Part shown: positions 1-12,000 of the stretch, piece by piece
Layout of the letters: every line of letters begins with the position of its first letter
Numbering within the stretch: the first letter of the stretch is position 1
Assembly (NCBI GenBank): GCA_914767715.1
Contig: OU612071.1
Coordinates: 8,601,493-8,665,492 of the forward strand
Length of the DNA stretch: 64,000 bases
From: Membranipora membranacea
Taxonomy: Eukaryota > Bryozoa > Gymnolaemata > Cheilostomatida > Membraniporidae
Direction of reading: 5' to 3'
The notes under the pieces: model-generated
Told to the model about the DNA's origin: nothing
What the model saw: only the letters and a program-made list of their open reading frames with translations
Database searches by the model: none
Program-made: the position numbers and the translations under genes

Positions 1-125
1 TGGTGTGGCGACACGTGCTCTAGTTTATAAATTAGGGGTGGGTACATGTTAGGTACTGATACTAAATTGACTCTACCGATCAGAGATATATATATATAAT
101 AGTGTAGTCTTGATGTCTGTGTGGT
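1..125 (+). repeat. Interspersed repeat, copy 1
   Basis: The first 125 bases match the reverse complement of about 62176-62300 over nearly their full length. Shared blocks include the opening TGGTGTG-GACG-like start, TTAGGTACT, CTAAATT-ACTCTA, CGATCAGAG and GTGTAGTCT-GATGTC. Weaker relatives occur near 1290-1400 (+) and 7105-7165 (-). The window edge cuts the element, so its true end is unseen. No coding capacity is visible. It is probably a non-autonomous transposon or a SINE-like body. Confidence 0.6.
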
Positions 126-1436
126 ATGTACATAGAAATAGAGCCAATAGAAACCTAGGCTGCTCTTGGGAGTCGTTCCACATTCCGTGAATCTCCTGTA
201 TATAAGGAATCAGTGGTAGGGATTTGTTCAAGAATGATTTAGAATGAACTTAATGGGCTAGCTGAAAAACATAACATAACAAGCTATAAATCCCTACCGC
301 TGATTTTGGTGAACCTGTAATAACAAAAAACGCAAAAACTGATTAGGCATCTATTTATCGATGTCTATGGGTAAGTAAGGTGAAGTATGTCAGGAGGACA
401 GAACAAACAGACACTTGACCTGAAGGGTTATTTGGTAACTTGAGTGTTTACACAGAGGATCATACTAAATAAATGCTGCTCCTCCGGGAGATTAACCTGA
501 ATAAATGGGTGTGAATTTATTGTAGCTTCTTTTGACATGATTTGCATCTTGACTTGTCCGACAGGAGCGTAATGTCAACCTTTGAACCCCTGGTACTCTG
601 GAGTTAAATAATCAAATTTAAGTTTAATCAAGGTACAGATTTAAACATCTTATCCAACTTTTACTCCATTTTCTTTTACCCGATCTGGTTATTAAAGGCT
701 ATCTCTAGGAGGAGGAGTTCAGAGTAACAAAATATTTCCATTACGCTCCTGTTTTGGGTTGATCTTCAATCCAGCTTATCCCAAATATTATAGAGGGAGA
801 GGCCGATTTGGTAATTATTACCAGCACCCACAAATATTATATTCTACTAGGGTGTGGTGTGACATGCCAAGACGTCTATACGGCTGGAACAAAGTCAGCA
901 ACATGATCCTAACTTTGGTTGGTCGGCAAGGGGTCGGGCTGTCCTCCCCTCTATAATGTAATAAACTTAAGCCATTTATGAAATAGTCATTGGGTCGATT
1001 CCTTAGAAACTGGTGACAGAAATGCTTATTGAATGATTTTAAGATTTTTTGTGTAATTGATATACAGAGGGTACCTTTAGATTTTGACAAACGATAATAA
1101 TGTTGATAACATGATCGGCTAGCACCCTCACCAAGCGACCTTGTAATTGGTTTGAGGAAAAATATCACACACAAGAATGTATCAGAGCTTTCAGTTCCGA
1201 TTGATATCTCTGATTGATAGAGCACAAATCAATGCATGTAGCTTGAGTTCTATTGGAAGTTATTCTAGCGTAATGGGCGGGCGCTCATTAGGTACTCTGC
1301 CTTAATTGACGCTGACAATTAAAGATAATATACATCCTGATAGTGTAATTTTGATATCAGCTTATCAATTACCGATACAGTAGGAGTAGACCATCCGGAA
1401 AAAAGAAACAATTTTTTCCTTGTCTTTCACGCATTA

Positions 1437-1490
1437 TGTAGATCAAGATTGATCCATTTGCCTCCTTTCGGAGTTGCTCCCCCTCCACTG
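1437..1490 (+). repeat. Half copy of short GGAGTTGC-type inverted-repeat element
   Basis: One arm of the short element family seen in fuller form at 46334-46394, 49051-49137 and 60031-60125. It carries the diagnostic run GATCCATTTGCCTCCTTTCG followed by GAGTTGCTCCCCCTCC. No matching opposite arm is seen, so this copy is truncated. Confidence 0.45.
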
Positions 1491-2071
1491 ATCACGCCAC
1501 AGGCAAACATGCAAATTCTTGTACTGAAATAAATTACTCTATTTAGGTGTAGAATGCTGAATATACCAGGTCGAGTCCCTAAGGTGCGATATCACTTTTT
1601 ATTAACAAAGCCTTGAATTATCTATTATTGGTTTTCAAAAAAAGGCTATTGATTAAGTTAATTTGGTCATATAGAGGTAATAGTTACATTGAGAGTTTTA
1701 TGATCTAAATTGAGGCAGTATTTGTGATGAGAATTCATTAGTAATTGTTAATATCGTGCTATAGAATGAATTCTTAGTTTCATAAACCCCAGCTAGAAGA
1801 CTCAACAGCATCAGATGATTCGCTGGAACTTCTCAATATTACAATACCAGCTAATGTCCTCATCAAGTTATCTCAAATTATCAGGTAGGGTAGTTCAACA
1901 CATAGTTGTTTTGGGAGTTTTGTTGCATTGGAAGTGTTTTTCAGTTTCCGCTACCGTCCAAAATCAAGCGACAATTTTTTTTCTTTTCGTTTTGAAAAGT
2001 GCGCTTGCACCTCAATTATCAGCACATGGTTTTTAAGTGTCGGTTTAGTGATACAGTAGTGCACCTATCGC

Positions 2072-2307
2072 TGTACAACTCACAGGTCTTCAGCTAGCAT
2101 GAGTCAAATGCTGTTTTGAGGCTTTCTCTAGTACAACCTCTTCATGGCCACCTAAGTAGCATGAAGCCACCCCTGTGTGTTGATGAGCATATCATTCCAT
2201 CACTTCCAGCCCTCAGTGCTTATTGTCAGTTTCGCTATTTTGACATAATCGGTGAGTTTACGCTGTTGCAACGCCAGTGAGGCTGCCAACTCTTCATTGT
2301 TTCACTG
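2072..2307 (+). repeat. About 240-bp interspersed repeat, copy 1
   Basis: Matches 57871-58112 in the same orientation with long shared blocks: CACAGGTCTTCAGCTA, CTCATGGCCA, GTGAAGCCACCCCTGTGT, GTTGATGAGCAT, CATTCCATCACTTCCAGCCC, TATTGTCAGTTTC, TATTTTGACATA and GAGGCTGC-AACTCTT. There is no ORF and no clear terminal inverted repeat. It is probably a SINE or MITE body of unknown family. Confidence 0.75.
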
Positions 2308-4432
2308 CAACAATTTTCACCCCATCACTCTCTTGCGTATATTTACACTAAATCTTGAGGCTAATAGCTGAGGTCAGCTAAATTACTACCACTTTAATGT
2401 TGAGGGCAAGAGACAATAAGATTACTAACATTTTATATGCAAATATTATATGTTCATCCCTATTACTGCAAACATCCTCTTATTTGATCAAGCGGCTTAT
2501 TGCCTCACACACCTTATGTCTGAAAAAAATACCGGTGGTCCGTGTTTGTGTTGGCCCAGGGGTGTAGCCAAAACTTCAGATCCCCTGATAACCCATAGTT
2601 GATCAATCAATCAAGGGAAATCTGCAGCTGAAGAATAAAAACAGGGATTAACTGTAGATGGATTAACCGTAGAGAGATTTGAAAAAAAAACCTTCCACCA
2701 ATTAAAATTATCGCAAATCCGCATATTACAGGCATTTTATTTTACGCTTTCGGTTGAAGATGTTGAACAATACGCCCCTGCTAAATGTATTAGATTTCCT
2801 TCCGCCAAAACTATAGTACACCCTTTGAGAAGTTGATCAGTCTTTTTTAAAGATCGTTTGATGTCATTGGTAGCAACAATATTTGCTGAAGAAGACTGCA
2901 TCAAAGGTTTTTTTGCGAATGCACCTCAAACTCAAACTCAGCACAAGGATAAATAGTCAATAATTGATACAAGCTATAAAGTTGTTGGTGACACATGTGT
3001 ATTTGCTTCTTTCAGCAGTTCAATTTATCTGACAGGATTATAAACTCATTTACTGAAGGCAACGTAATAAAGACATCAACTTCATGTAAGTTATTATATT
3101 AGAACTGACCTTGAAAACTGGATATATACTTTATTATTACTGATCAATGTACCAGTGTACCCCTCAAGATCATGTTTACAATAAATGAAAAGTGTTGAAA
3201 AATAGTTAGGTTAGTCAATGAGTGAAAAAGGAAAAAAACTGGTAATCACAACTGTGATACAAACAGGGATTTAGAGCTGAGATTGGTGTTTGCATGCATG
3301 GCAGTACGGTAACAGTAACAGAAACAGCATGGTCGCATAAATGCTCGCCATGTCTGCGCAGTAGAGTATGATGATGTTTGACTGCCTCTACACTACTCGT
3401 GTATTTCTGGCATTGCGTGTTTAGATAGACTTGAATGGACTGATATAGCTCGATTTGAGGGAGAAACAGCGTTGGAATGTTCAAATTCATTGTAACACCT
3501 GTCAGTGGTCACTTGAAAGCTTATGTTTAGTGACATGATTTTAATGTACAGTGCAGGTCACTTGATTCAAACCTCTGGGGACCACAAGAATTTGTTCTAA
3601 TTAAGCAGAGTTTGAATCAAGTGAAATTGGAATGCATTGAGATCTGGTTGAAGGGACCAATTTCTGTTGTCTGAATTAACAGGAGCTTTGAATAATAATG
3701 TTTGAATTAACCACCTTTTCTGGGTGCAATACCAGTCTCAAATTCGATCCAAACGTGATATTTTATCTCACAGGATTATGTGTATGACTTAGCAACGCTT
3801 TTGTCGGCAGATTTCCTATTACTTCGCTCAAAATCCTCGCTCACTCTCAAAACACTTCCAACATTGTTCACTAAATATAATTAAATGGATATAATTCCAG
3901 CAATGGGTGATTAATTCAGCAACGAGCCCTTAGCAGGTACCAATCCCTCCTGATCTTATAGTAAATTTGGCTGATTTGGCAGTTTTGGATTAAGAGGCCT
4001 CTCAGATTAAATGTATCACTCACTCAGCCAAGAGGAATCAGGTAGTGATTTTTCTACAGTTTTTAACAGACCTCTAAGTTTACACAGTTTCCGTATTCTT
4101 GTGAGGAGGAGAGAATGCAGGACAGGAAGGCATAAAGACAGCTAGTTCTGGGGAGTCATAATCACGTCTGAATTTTCATAATACCACACATGTTTTCCAA
4201 GCAAAGAATAACCACAGCCTTGGTAGAGGGTTAGATAACGCAGAGAGGCTCATTAGGGCATTCCCACAATGCAACATCAACTTAAAATTCACAGGAACAT
4301 CGAGTCATTCCCATACGTTGTCACTGGCCTGTTCTAACCATGAATTCCAGAAAATTCCATCGACATTCCAATTATTGTAGCCCTCAGGGAATAAAGTGGT
4401 TCAACATTCAACTTTACTCCAAAACACCTAGG

Positions 4433-4559
4433 ACAAGTTTGTTCCCTCTGTGGTGGCAGATGGAGATTGCAAATGTTTGGTATCACGGTTTGGTATTTCG
4501 GCGCCTTGATACCAAACATTTGCAACATCTATCAGGCACCGCAGAGGGAACAAACTTGT
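4433..4559. repeat. 127-bp long hairpin (inverted repeat)
   Basis: Arms 4433-4485 and 4507-4559 are about 53 bp each, with a few mismatches and a 21-base loop. The ends read ACAAGTTTGTTCCCTCTG and CAGAGGGAACAAACTTGT, and the loop-proximal parts contain GCAAATGTTTGGTATCA and its complement. It is almost entirely palindromic, like a foldback MITE. No clear target duplication is visible. Confidence 0.8.
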
Positions 4560-6839
4560 GCTAAAATCACCCAGATTGCCCAACTTCCTCGAAAGTATTA
4601 ATAAAGATAGTCAGCCAGCGCCCTCTCAAGGTCAACGAGCTGACTCTGGCTATGCGGAACTTAATATATTTTTGTGTACACTATATAGATTGGTTCATTT
4701 TAGATTGTAGACTTATGGAGAATGGATTTCAAGTTCAATAAATCAGAGTCAAAGATTATATTGACAATAACTGTAAAATATATTAGGTAAAGTATTAAAT
4801 ATATTTATATTATGAACAGATAACGTCTTAACTTATAATATAAAATGATGTCCATAGATTTTCCAAGGTTTTTTTGTGAGAAAGTACCTCTAACTAAAGT
4901 ATTGTAAAGCAAAACAATAAACTTGTACTTTTTTCACCTTTTGGCCACTTTCCAAACCCTAGGAGAGTGAAGCACATGCAAAATGAAAAAAATGGCACAT
5001 AATTAATGGCAGGGTTCCTGCTTGACATGGACTCCAACCTCCGATGTCTGTGATAGCTAACATTAAGTCACTCCCAAACTAGCTAATATTAACGCCACCG
5101 AATATTGTTAGATTGCGTAGTCTGGTTGGGACCGATTTCTGTAATGTTGATGCAGGATATGCCCAAATGAAAAAGGAAATTGCTATTGATGACAATGGGG
5201 TATTGAACACTACAGGCTACACACTTAAACCAGGGAGGGCTTAAACTAGCAAAAACTAAATTTCTAGTCAATATTAACTCATTTATGGTAGTAGTCTAGT
5301 TTGACCATACATTACTGAATAAAAGAGGTATGTAATATAATGCCACAATTTTGCTCTTGCAACTGTCTGAGCTGAGCACTTAGACTACTAGGGTTATTGT
5401 CTGTCTACCTGGCAATGTTTAGGGCCTCACTAAAAGACAAACACATGTGTGTGCATAATCACCTGCCAAGTCTGAGTTTTATTTTCAAATTCAATGCATT
5501 GCTGTTTGTTTGTCTTTACTTTTACAAACAAATATAGCATTTGCTCAATTCAGAAAAAAATGAGCTTAAAATCAACTATACAAATGATCGGAGTAATATC
5601 TCTTTTAAGTTGGGATACAATTTAACATTCTATTTATTAGTCATTGTAGCTTTAGGGTTGTTGATGTAACTTTTCCAATAAGTACACTATTTGCGTGTTC
5701 TAATTTACTATTGTTCAAATGTCGCTGCCAGCGAGAATTCCGCACCACGCCCTGCAAAGCTTCCTTGTTCAATGTAGTGCTGCGCAGACATTCAAAATTT
5801 TAGGTGAAAATGAAATCTGGCTTGTGAAAACTGATACTTCTAATTTTTAGAGTTATGCAAAATTTCAACGTTAGGGATGGATCAATATTATAATCAGAAT
5901 TTTTTTAACAGGCAGAGCTCTATTACGTTACATAGAGTCATATTTTAAATCAGATATAAAAAATCTCAATTTTTCAACGGGTAGAGCTCTATTACCTTAC
6001 GTGTGGATTTTGATCTCTATTTAGCCTGCACTTGCTGAAAAAGATATGTCACCAGTAGGCATTTTAAATCAATATGTTATAATTGAATACTGTGCGTGCA
6101 GCTCTAACTAAATGCAACAATTACAAAGTGATTTAGGCAGGGCTATGTTCTGAATTCAGTCGCTTTGGAAGGATTTCTTGGATAGCTGTGCCTTATCTAC
6201 CATCTAGGATTGGACACATGTGGCTTCACTTCACTCATAACAAGGTATGGGAGAGAGAGCAAGCAAGATTTCAAATAGTGAGGCAAAAGGACGGGATATG
6301 AGGCAAAATAGAAAAGGGTAGATATAAAAATTAAAGTTCCTAAGCTCACTGAGTGTACCCAACATTACCGCAAAGTACATCTCACGTAAATCAGGCAAGC
6401 TCTTGTACTTAACTTACTTAATTATTATTAATGAATAATAAATTATCCAATTCTGATTTAAAACTAAACATAAATATTACTCAGACGGCTACTGTTGTGT
6501 CATCGAAGGAGTTTTTTGATGTGGGAAAAGCAGTGCCTGAGAAGTGGACAAGGCCGAATAATCACCTTAACCTGACGTAATTGACAATTCAAAAGGTTGC
6601 ATTGTGGGATATGCTCTGAAAGTAGTAAGGATGAAGTCAAAAGAATAACAATAATTCAAGACCGAAAAGTTGAATTGCCTTATAATGATGTTTGCATGTC
6701 AATAACTCCAGCTGTTGGTCTCAGTGTAAGCTATTTTTAGCGCAAAATTCTAGCGAATCAGAGTCTTCCAAATCTAATAACCTGATATGACTTATCTCCA
6801 CCGTAAACAATACTTAGAGTCTCTTAGTACTTTGCTGCT

Positions 6840-8405
6840 AGTATCATGTTATTGATTTCCTATGACCTTGCATGACAGTTTTGATACCACGCCCAAAGTT
6901 TTATTTCCTGGTTTATACCTTTGTCTGAGTGTGTATTTAGAACTTATTTAGATTAGGGGTACTGTCGAGGTCTTGACGCCTTGATCAATCGAAAGTAAAG
7001 CAGCACCATTATTCACAACTGTACATGTATCAATTACATACATTACATATATTTTAAAACTTTTGACTTCAAGATAATACTCTTCACATTTGTATCCTTT
7101 ATAGTTAGAACTTAATGTAAGTACCCAGCATGTACCTACCCCTAATAAAGCAAATTACCAGGTGGTCACATTGCATACTTCGGAAGATACATGTTAGAAG
7201 TATGTAGAAGCCACGGGTAGGAAAACTGGCTTACCTAGTCACGCAAGTGTTAGTGAGATCCTTCTCAATTCTTCATATTCTTACACATTGTCGTTAGGAC
7301 TTTTGATGGTGTCTGCACTGGTTGCACTGGCAAAGGAAGAAACTTTTTAATTTCATTTCTAAAATTTTGACTTGAGCAACCAGGGTTAGCTTTTGCACCA
7401 CCACATCACTGTATGTAGTTTGAGAGTAATTGCGGTCTTATGCCCTTCCCAAAAATGATTATCCGTCGGGAACCAAATACAGGCCCTCTCCTATGAAAGA
7501 CCCATGCAATACCTAATATAAAACCATGACCACATCATATTCGTGTGAGTGGAAACTTTGGAGTGAGGTTTCATATTTTTGCTAGTTGCTTTTCACATAA
7601 GTGGTCAGGGCATTTTCTACCTTGTCAAAAATGGAGTAGAACGCCAGGATTGGCAGCAGGCAGTTTTGTTGTCCGAATGACCATGCTGGATAAACCACTT
7701 TTTGTTGTCCGCGCACCAACATGTCAAGTAAAAAAATTAATTAAAATTTGACATGGAAAACCATGACAGTGGTGAAGGGTTTGATCTTTATGACCAAATG
7801 CAAGTTGATGCAGACCAGTTACCTAATTTCATATGGCCTTGTGTATGGTTATTGATTTTTTATTTGTCGTAGTGATACTTTTGTTGGCACACCCAGAATT
7901 TCAGCTTCCTGGTTAATAAGTAGCTTACTATCATTGTAATGTATGATTGATATTACATCATAGCTCCATATTGATTTAATAAGAAGTACTTTAGAAATAG
8001 AAATACTTTAGAAGATACTCCTACAAATTAGAAGAACATAGAAGACACAGGGCAGGAGTACTGGCTCTCCCAGCCATGCAATCGTTTGTATGATTCTGCC
8101 TTGGTCATTTATTCCTATTCATTGTCATTAGGGCAATTGATTGGCAATGCGCTGGTGAAATATTTTGATTTTGATTTTAAAATTTTATTTTGTGCAAGAA
8201 AAAAAGTAGCCACATGTAAAGTCATGAAAGTAATTAAAATTTGTACAGGAAAATAACCTATCATCAGATGGCCTTGGTGTATGGTTATTGATTCTTAATT
8301 TGTTGCATGACACTTTCGACGGCACACCCAGATTTTAGCTTCCTGGTTAATAAGTAGCTTACTATGATTGTAGTGTATCATAGCTCCATATTGATTTAAT
8401 AAGAC
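6840..8405 (+). repeat. Diverged tandem duplications upstream of the mucin gene
   Basis: A block of about 130 bp at 7840-8000 recurs at 8272-8405, sharing TATGGTTATTGATT, GGCACACCCAGA, TAGCTTCCTGGTTAATAAG, TAGCTTACTAT and CATAGCTCCATATTGATTTA. A weaker version is at 6845-6925. A neighbouring block at 7180-7300 (AGAAGCCACGGGTAGGA...CACATTGTCGTTAGG) recurs at 8010-8130. This indicates old segmental duplication of about 0.4-0.8 kb units. No coding content was recognised. Confidence 0.6.
7435..7515 (-). repeat. tRNA-derived SINE fragment (diverged)
   Basis: Read on the - strand this gives GCATGGGTCTTTCATAGGAG, a degenerate B box, then GGGAAGGGCAT. That order matches the copies at 55655-55760 and 63090-63215. 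It is truncated and diverged. Confidence 0.45.
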
Positions 8406-8544
8406 ATAATAGAATACTGGAATGATAGCACTTTTACTGTGAATGAATAGCTTTTGAGAATGAGGGTTAACAAAGGAATGCAATCCGTCCAACAGGGAGG
8501 GATAGGTAGGCTTATTATTCATAATAATATATATTTTCTTCCTG

Positions 8545-8642
8545 GCACAATCATAGTCCGCTGGGAATCGAACGGGGGGGGGGGGGGGGGGGCTCATGAT
8601 TGAAAAACCCATGCCCTACCCAGTGCACCACAGCCACTCCCA
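8545..8642 (-). repeat. tRNA-derived SINE with poly-G tract
   Basis: On the - strand: GTGGCTGTGGTGCACTGGG (A-box-like), then AGGGCATGGGTTTTTCAATC, a 19-base poly-C, then a perfect B box GTTCGATTCCC (complement at 8563-8573). The A-box/B-box spacing and GTTCGANTCC core define a Pol III promoter. The homopolymer sits between the boxes and is probably a replication-slippage or assembly-sensitive site. Confidence 0.65.
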
Positions 8643-8911
8643 AGCGTAGCCTCTAACATCTTTTTGTGACCTCTGAACATTGTTTTGTTATTGTGGCCTG
8701 AAACAAGGCAACTTCAATATCAACATTCTATATCAGGTATTTTTTTACAAGGACGATAGTTAAGGTGGGAGCCTGGGAAAACTGACAAATCCTGAATCGC
8801 ATCTGTTAAACACTTTTGATCTGATTTTTCTCTTTGGCTGAATGATTATGACATTGGCGATTCTTTATTCATTTCAATTTTAACTCGGACCCATTCCTTA
8901 TTTTGTTGTAG

Positions 8912-9018
8912 ACAGATGTATGTGATAACAGACTGAACTTTTATGAGATGGGCGATGCAGCAGCTGTCTCCATCATACAAAATCTACTCTCCACAGGGAA
9001 CATCTAAGTCTTATAATC
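8912..9018 (+). promoter_or_regulatory. Candidate 5' UTR exon of the mucin, with upstream ATGs
   Basis: A pyrimidine-rich TTATTTTGTTGTAG at 8898-8911 could be a splice acceptor, making 8912-9025 an internal leader exon. ATGs precede the chosen mucin start. One opens a six-codon frame ending in TGA near 8931. Another at 8943 stays open across the exon in a different frame and would overlap the mucin start, stopping in exon 2. The leader could dampen initiation at 9019. The exon boundary is inferred, not shown. Confidence 0.35.
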
Positions 9019-9025
9019 ATGATCG
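9019..9025 (+). CDS. Mucin exon 1: seven coding bases (start codon)
   Basis: ATG-ATC-G followed by a strong donor GTAAGT. Joined to exon 2 it yields an N terminus MIGRRRQGC followed by an unbroken hydrophobic run LLLALAVFLQLQAI, a textbook signal peptide: basic n-region, Leu/Ala h-region, small residues before Thr/Ser/Ala. The phase (1 base here, 2 bases in exon 2) fits exactly. Exon 2 has no in-frame ATG of its own before the hydrophobic core, which supports this start. Confidence 0.7.
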
Positions 9026-12000
9026 GTAAGTAAATAATCAGTTCGATCGTACCTTAAACAAGTAAATATAAGCTGGAATGTACTAAGGCTAGTTTTGGGA
9101 TGTCTTAATGATATATTGTAAGTTGTTAAGCTAGCTCAGGTTACAAAATGTAAATTGATGACTAAATTTTAGCTAGATGTAAATTTAGCCATTGAAGCCA
9201 TTTGCAAAGAAAGCAAACTTTTCCTACTGCGAACACCTAACTCTTTTAGGTCTAAAGTAAATAAACTAAAAAACTAAAATAGCCCACTCTACATCAATGT
9301 CTCAATGTTAATGTTAGGCCAGAGAAAACCAAGCGGGAGGGTTAATATTCTAATTCCAAAAAATGATGAAATACTTAAAATTAAATTTAATTTTGGATCC
9401 ATCATTAGCAATGGAGCAGATAGGAGCAGAACCAGATATGCATGGAAAACTGTGACGGTAACCTGTTCATTTCACATTCTAGATTAACTACGCACTGTGT
9501 AAGTCCTGATCCGATTGGGTGTTGGGAGGAACAGAGCCAATGCAAGATCATAATAAGTACCTAATAAAAGTGAAAGTGAAACTGTAATACTTTTATACTA
9601 ACTTTCACTTTCCCGTCCGCCAGCTAATAAGAATCAACATGTTGTGTTCCGAGCCTAAACAATGTAACAAGAATCTGAGTCGAAAAATTATGGTAGGGTA
9701 GCTTCAAAATTGGCCAACTAACCACCATGAGCCTGGATAGATCTGAAACAATAAGTCTGACAACAGAGAACAGGAACAAAGGTTTCTGTTCTCTAAATTT
9801 CCTTATATTTCATGGTCTACAAACCTAAGAAAAAGTGTATATAAGCCTTGTGCCAAGGAGACAATTTTACGATTTAGGCTGCCAGCCAGGAGTTGTGTAT
9901 AATTTGTGTATAGGTACATTAAAAATTATGCTGACCATAAAATATATTTGCAGGGAGACGCCGCCAAGGGTGCTTGCTCCTAGCATTGGCAGTTTTCTTA
10001 CAGCTTCAAGCCATAACCTCAACAGCTCCTACAGTGCTTTCAACAGTATCTGGTTCAGACACAACGGTGGCGAAAACAATAACAACTCAGACTGCTAAAA
10101 CAACATCTGCACCTGTCACGACCACTCAAGTTGAAACGACGACTGATCAGACCACATCGGATGCAGTCACTACTACTGGTGGAGCGGTAACTACAGCAGT
10201 TGCAGCAACAACCACAGGACAAGACACAGCCTTTGCCCAAACCACACAAACTCAGAGTGCTGAAACCATCTCTGCGCCTGTCACAACCACACTAGTTGAC
10301 ACCGCAATTTTTCAGACCACATTAGATGCAGTCACAAATTTGAGTGAAGCAGTCACCTCAACAGTTGCTGACACAACCACAGGTCAGGACTCAAGATTGG
10401 CTCAAAAAACAACAACTCAGAGTGCTGATCCTTCATCTGCACCTGTTACAACCACACAAGCTGACACCTCAACTGGCCAGACCACATCGGATGCAGTAGC
10501 AACTACTGGTGAAGCAGTAACTACAACCGTTGCTGACACAACCACAGGTCAGGATACGACATTGGCTCAAACCACTACAACTCTGAGGGCTGACACTTCA
10601 TCTGCCCCTGCTACAACCGCACAAGATGGAACCACAACTGATCAGACCACATCAGATGCAGCTACAACTACTAGTGAAGCTGTTACTACAACAGTAGCTG
10701 ACACTACCACCGATCAAACCACAACAACTCAGAGTGTGGAAACCACCTCTGTGCCTGTCACAACGACACAAGATGGAACCACAATTGACCAGACCTCATC
10801 CGATGGAGTAACAATTACTGGTAAAGCAGTAACTACAACAGTGACAGGTACAACAACGGGTCAAGACACAACAGAGGCTCAACCAACAACAACTCAGAGT
10901 GCTGACACTACAGTTGCACCTGTCACAACCACACAAGATGGAACAACTACTGGCCAGATCGTACCTGATGCAGTAACAACTACTGGTGAAGCTGTAACTG
11001 CAACAGTGACAGGTACAGCCACAGGTCAAGACACAATGGTTGCTCTATCCACTACAACTCAGAGTGCTGACACTGCATCTGCACCTGTCACAACCACACA
11101 AGATGGAACCACAACTGGCCAGACCACACCGGATGCAATAACAAGTACTGGTGAAGTAGTAACTACAAAGGTGACAGATACAACTACTGGTAAAGACACA
11201 TCAGTGGGTCAAACAACAACAACTCCGAGTGCGGAAACCACCTCCGCACCTGTTATAACCACACAAGATGGAACCATAACTGACCAGACTACATCGAATG
11301 ATGTCACCACTACTGGTGAAGGAGTAACTACAACAGTGACAGGTACAATCACTGGTCAAGACGCAACGGTAGCTCGAACCAAATCAACTAAGATTGCTGA
11401 CACTACATCTGCAGCTGTCACAACCACACAAGTTGACACCACAACAGTTCAGACCACATTGAATGCAGTCACAACTACAATTGAAAAAGTTACCTCAACA
11501 GTTACTGAAACAACCTCAGGTCAGGACGCAACATTCGCTCAAACAACAACAACTCAGAATCTGGAGACCACATCTGCACCTGTTACAACCACTCAAGTTG
11601 ACACAACAACCATTCAGGTTACATTTGATCCAGTCACAACTACAAGTAAAGCAGTTACCTCAGCAGTTGCTGACACAACAACAGGTCAAGACACATCAGA
11701 GGCTCTGACAACAACAACCCATGGACCTGAAGCCAGCTCTGCATCTGTTACAAGAACTCAAGTTCACATCACAACTGATCAGACCACATTGGATGCAGTC
11801 ACAACTACAACTGAAGAAGTGACCTCAACAGTTGTTGACACAACCACTGGTCAAGACACAACATTTGCGCAACCCACAACAACTCTGAGTCCTGATACTA
11901 CATCTGCACCTGTCACAACCACACAAGATGGAACCACAACTGGCCAGACCACACCGGATGCAGTAACAACTACTGGTGAAGCAGTAACTAGAACAGCGAC

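Larger units (their letters stand above)
1..8911. other. Gene-free upstream region
   Basis: I see no exon I can support on either strand. The open frames here are short, lack recognisable motifs and have no convincing splice partners. The stretch holds interspersed repeats (listed separately), AT-rich unique sequence and a 19-base poly-G run at 8574-8592. It probably contains the distal promoter of the mucin gene that starts near 8.9 kb, but no specific element is identifiable. Confidence 0.6.
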
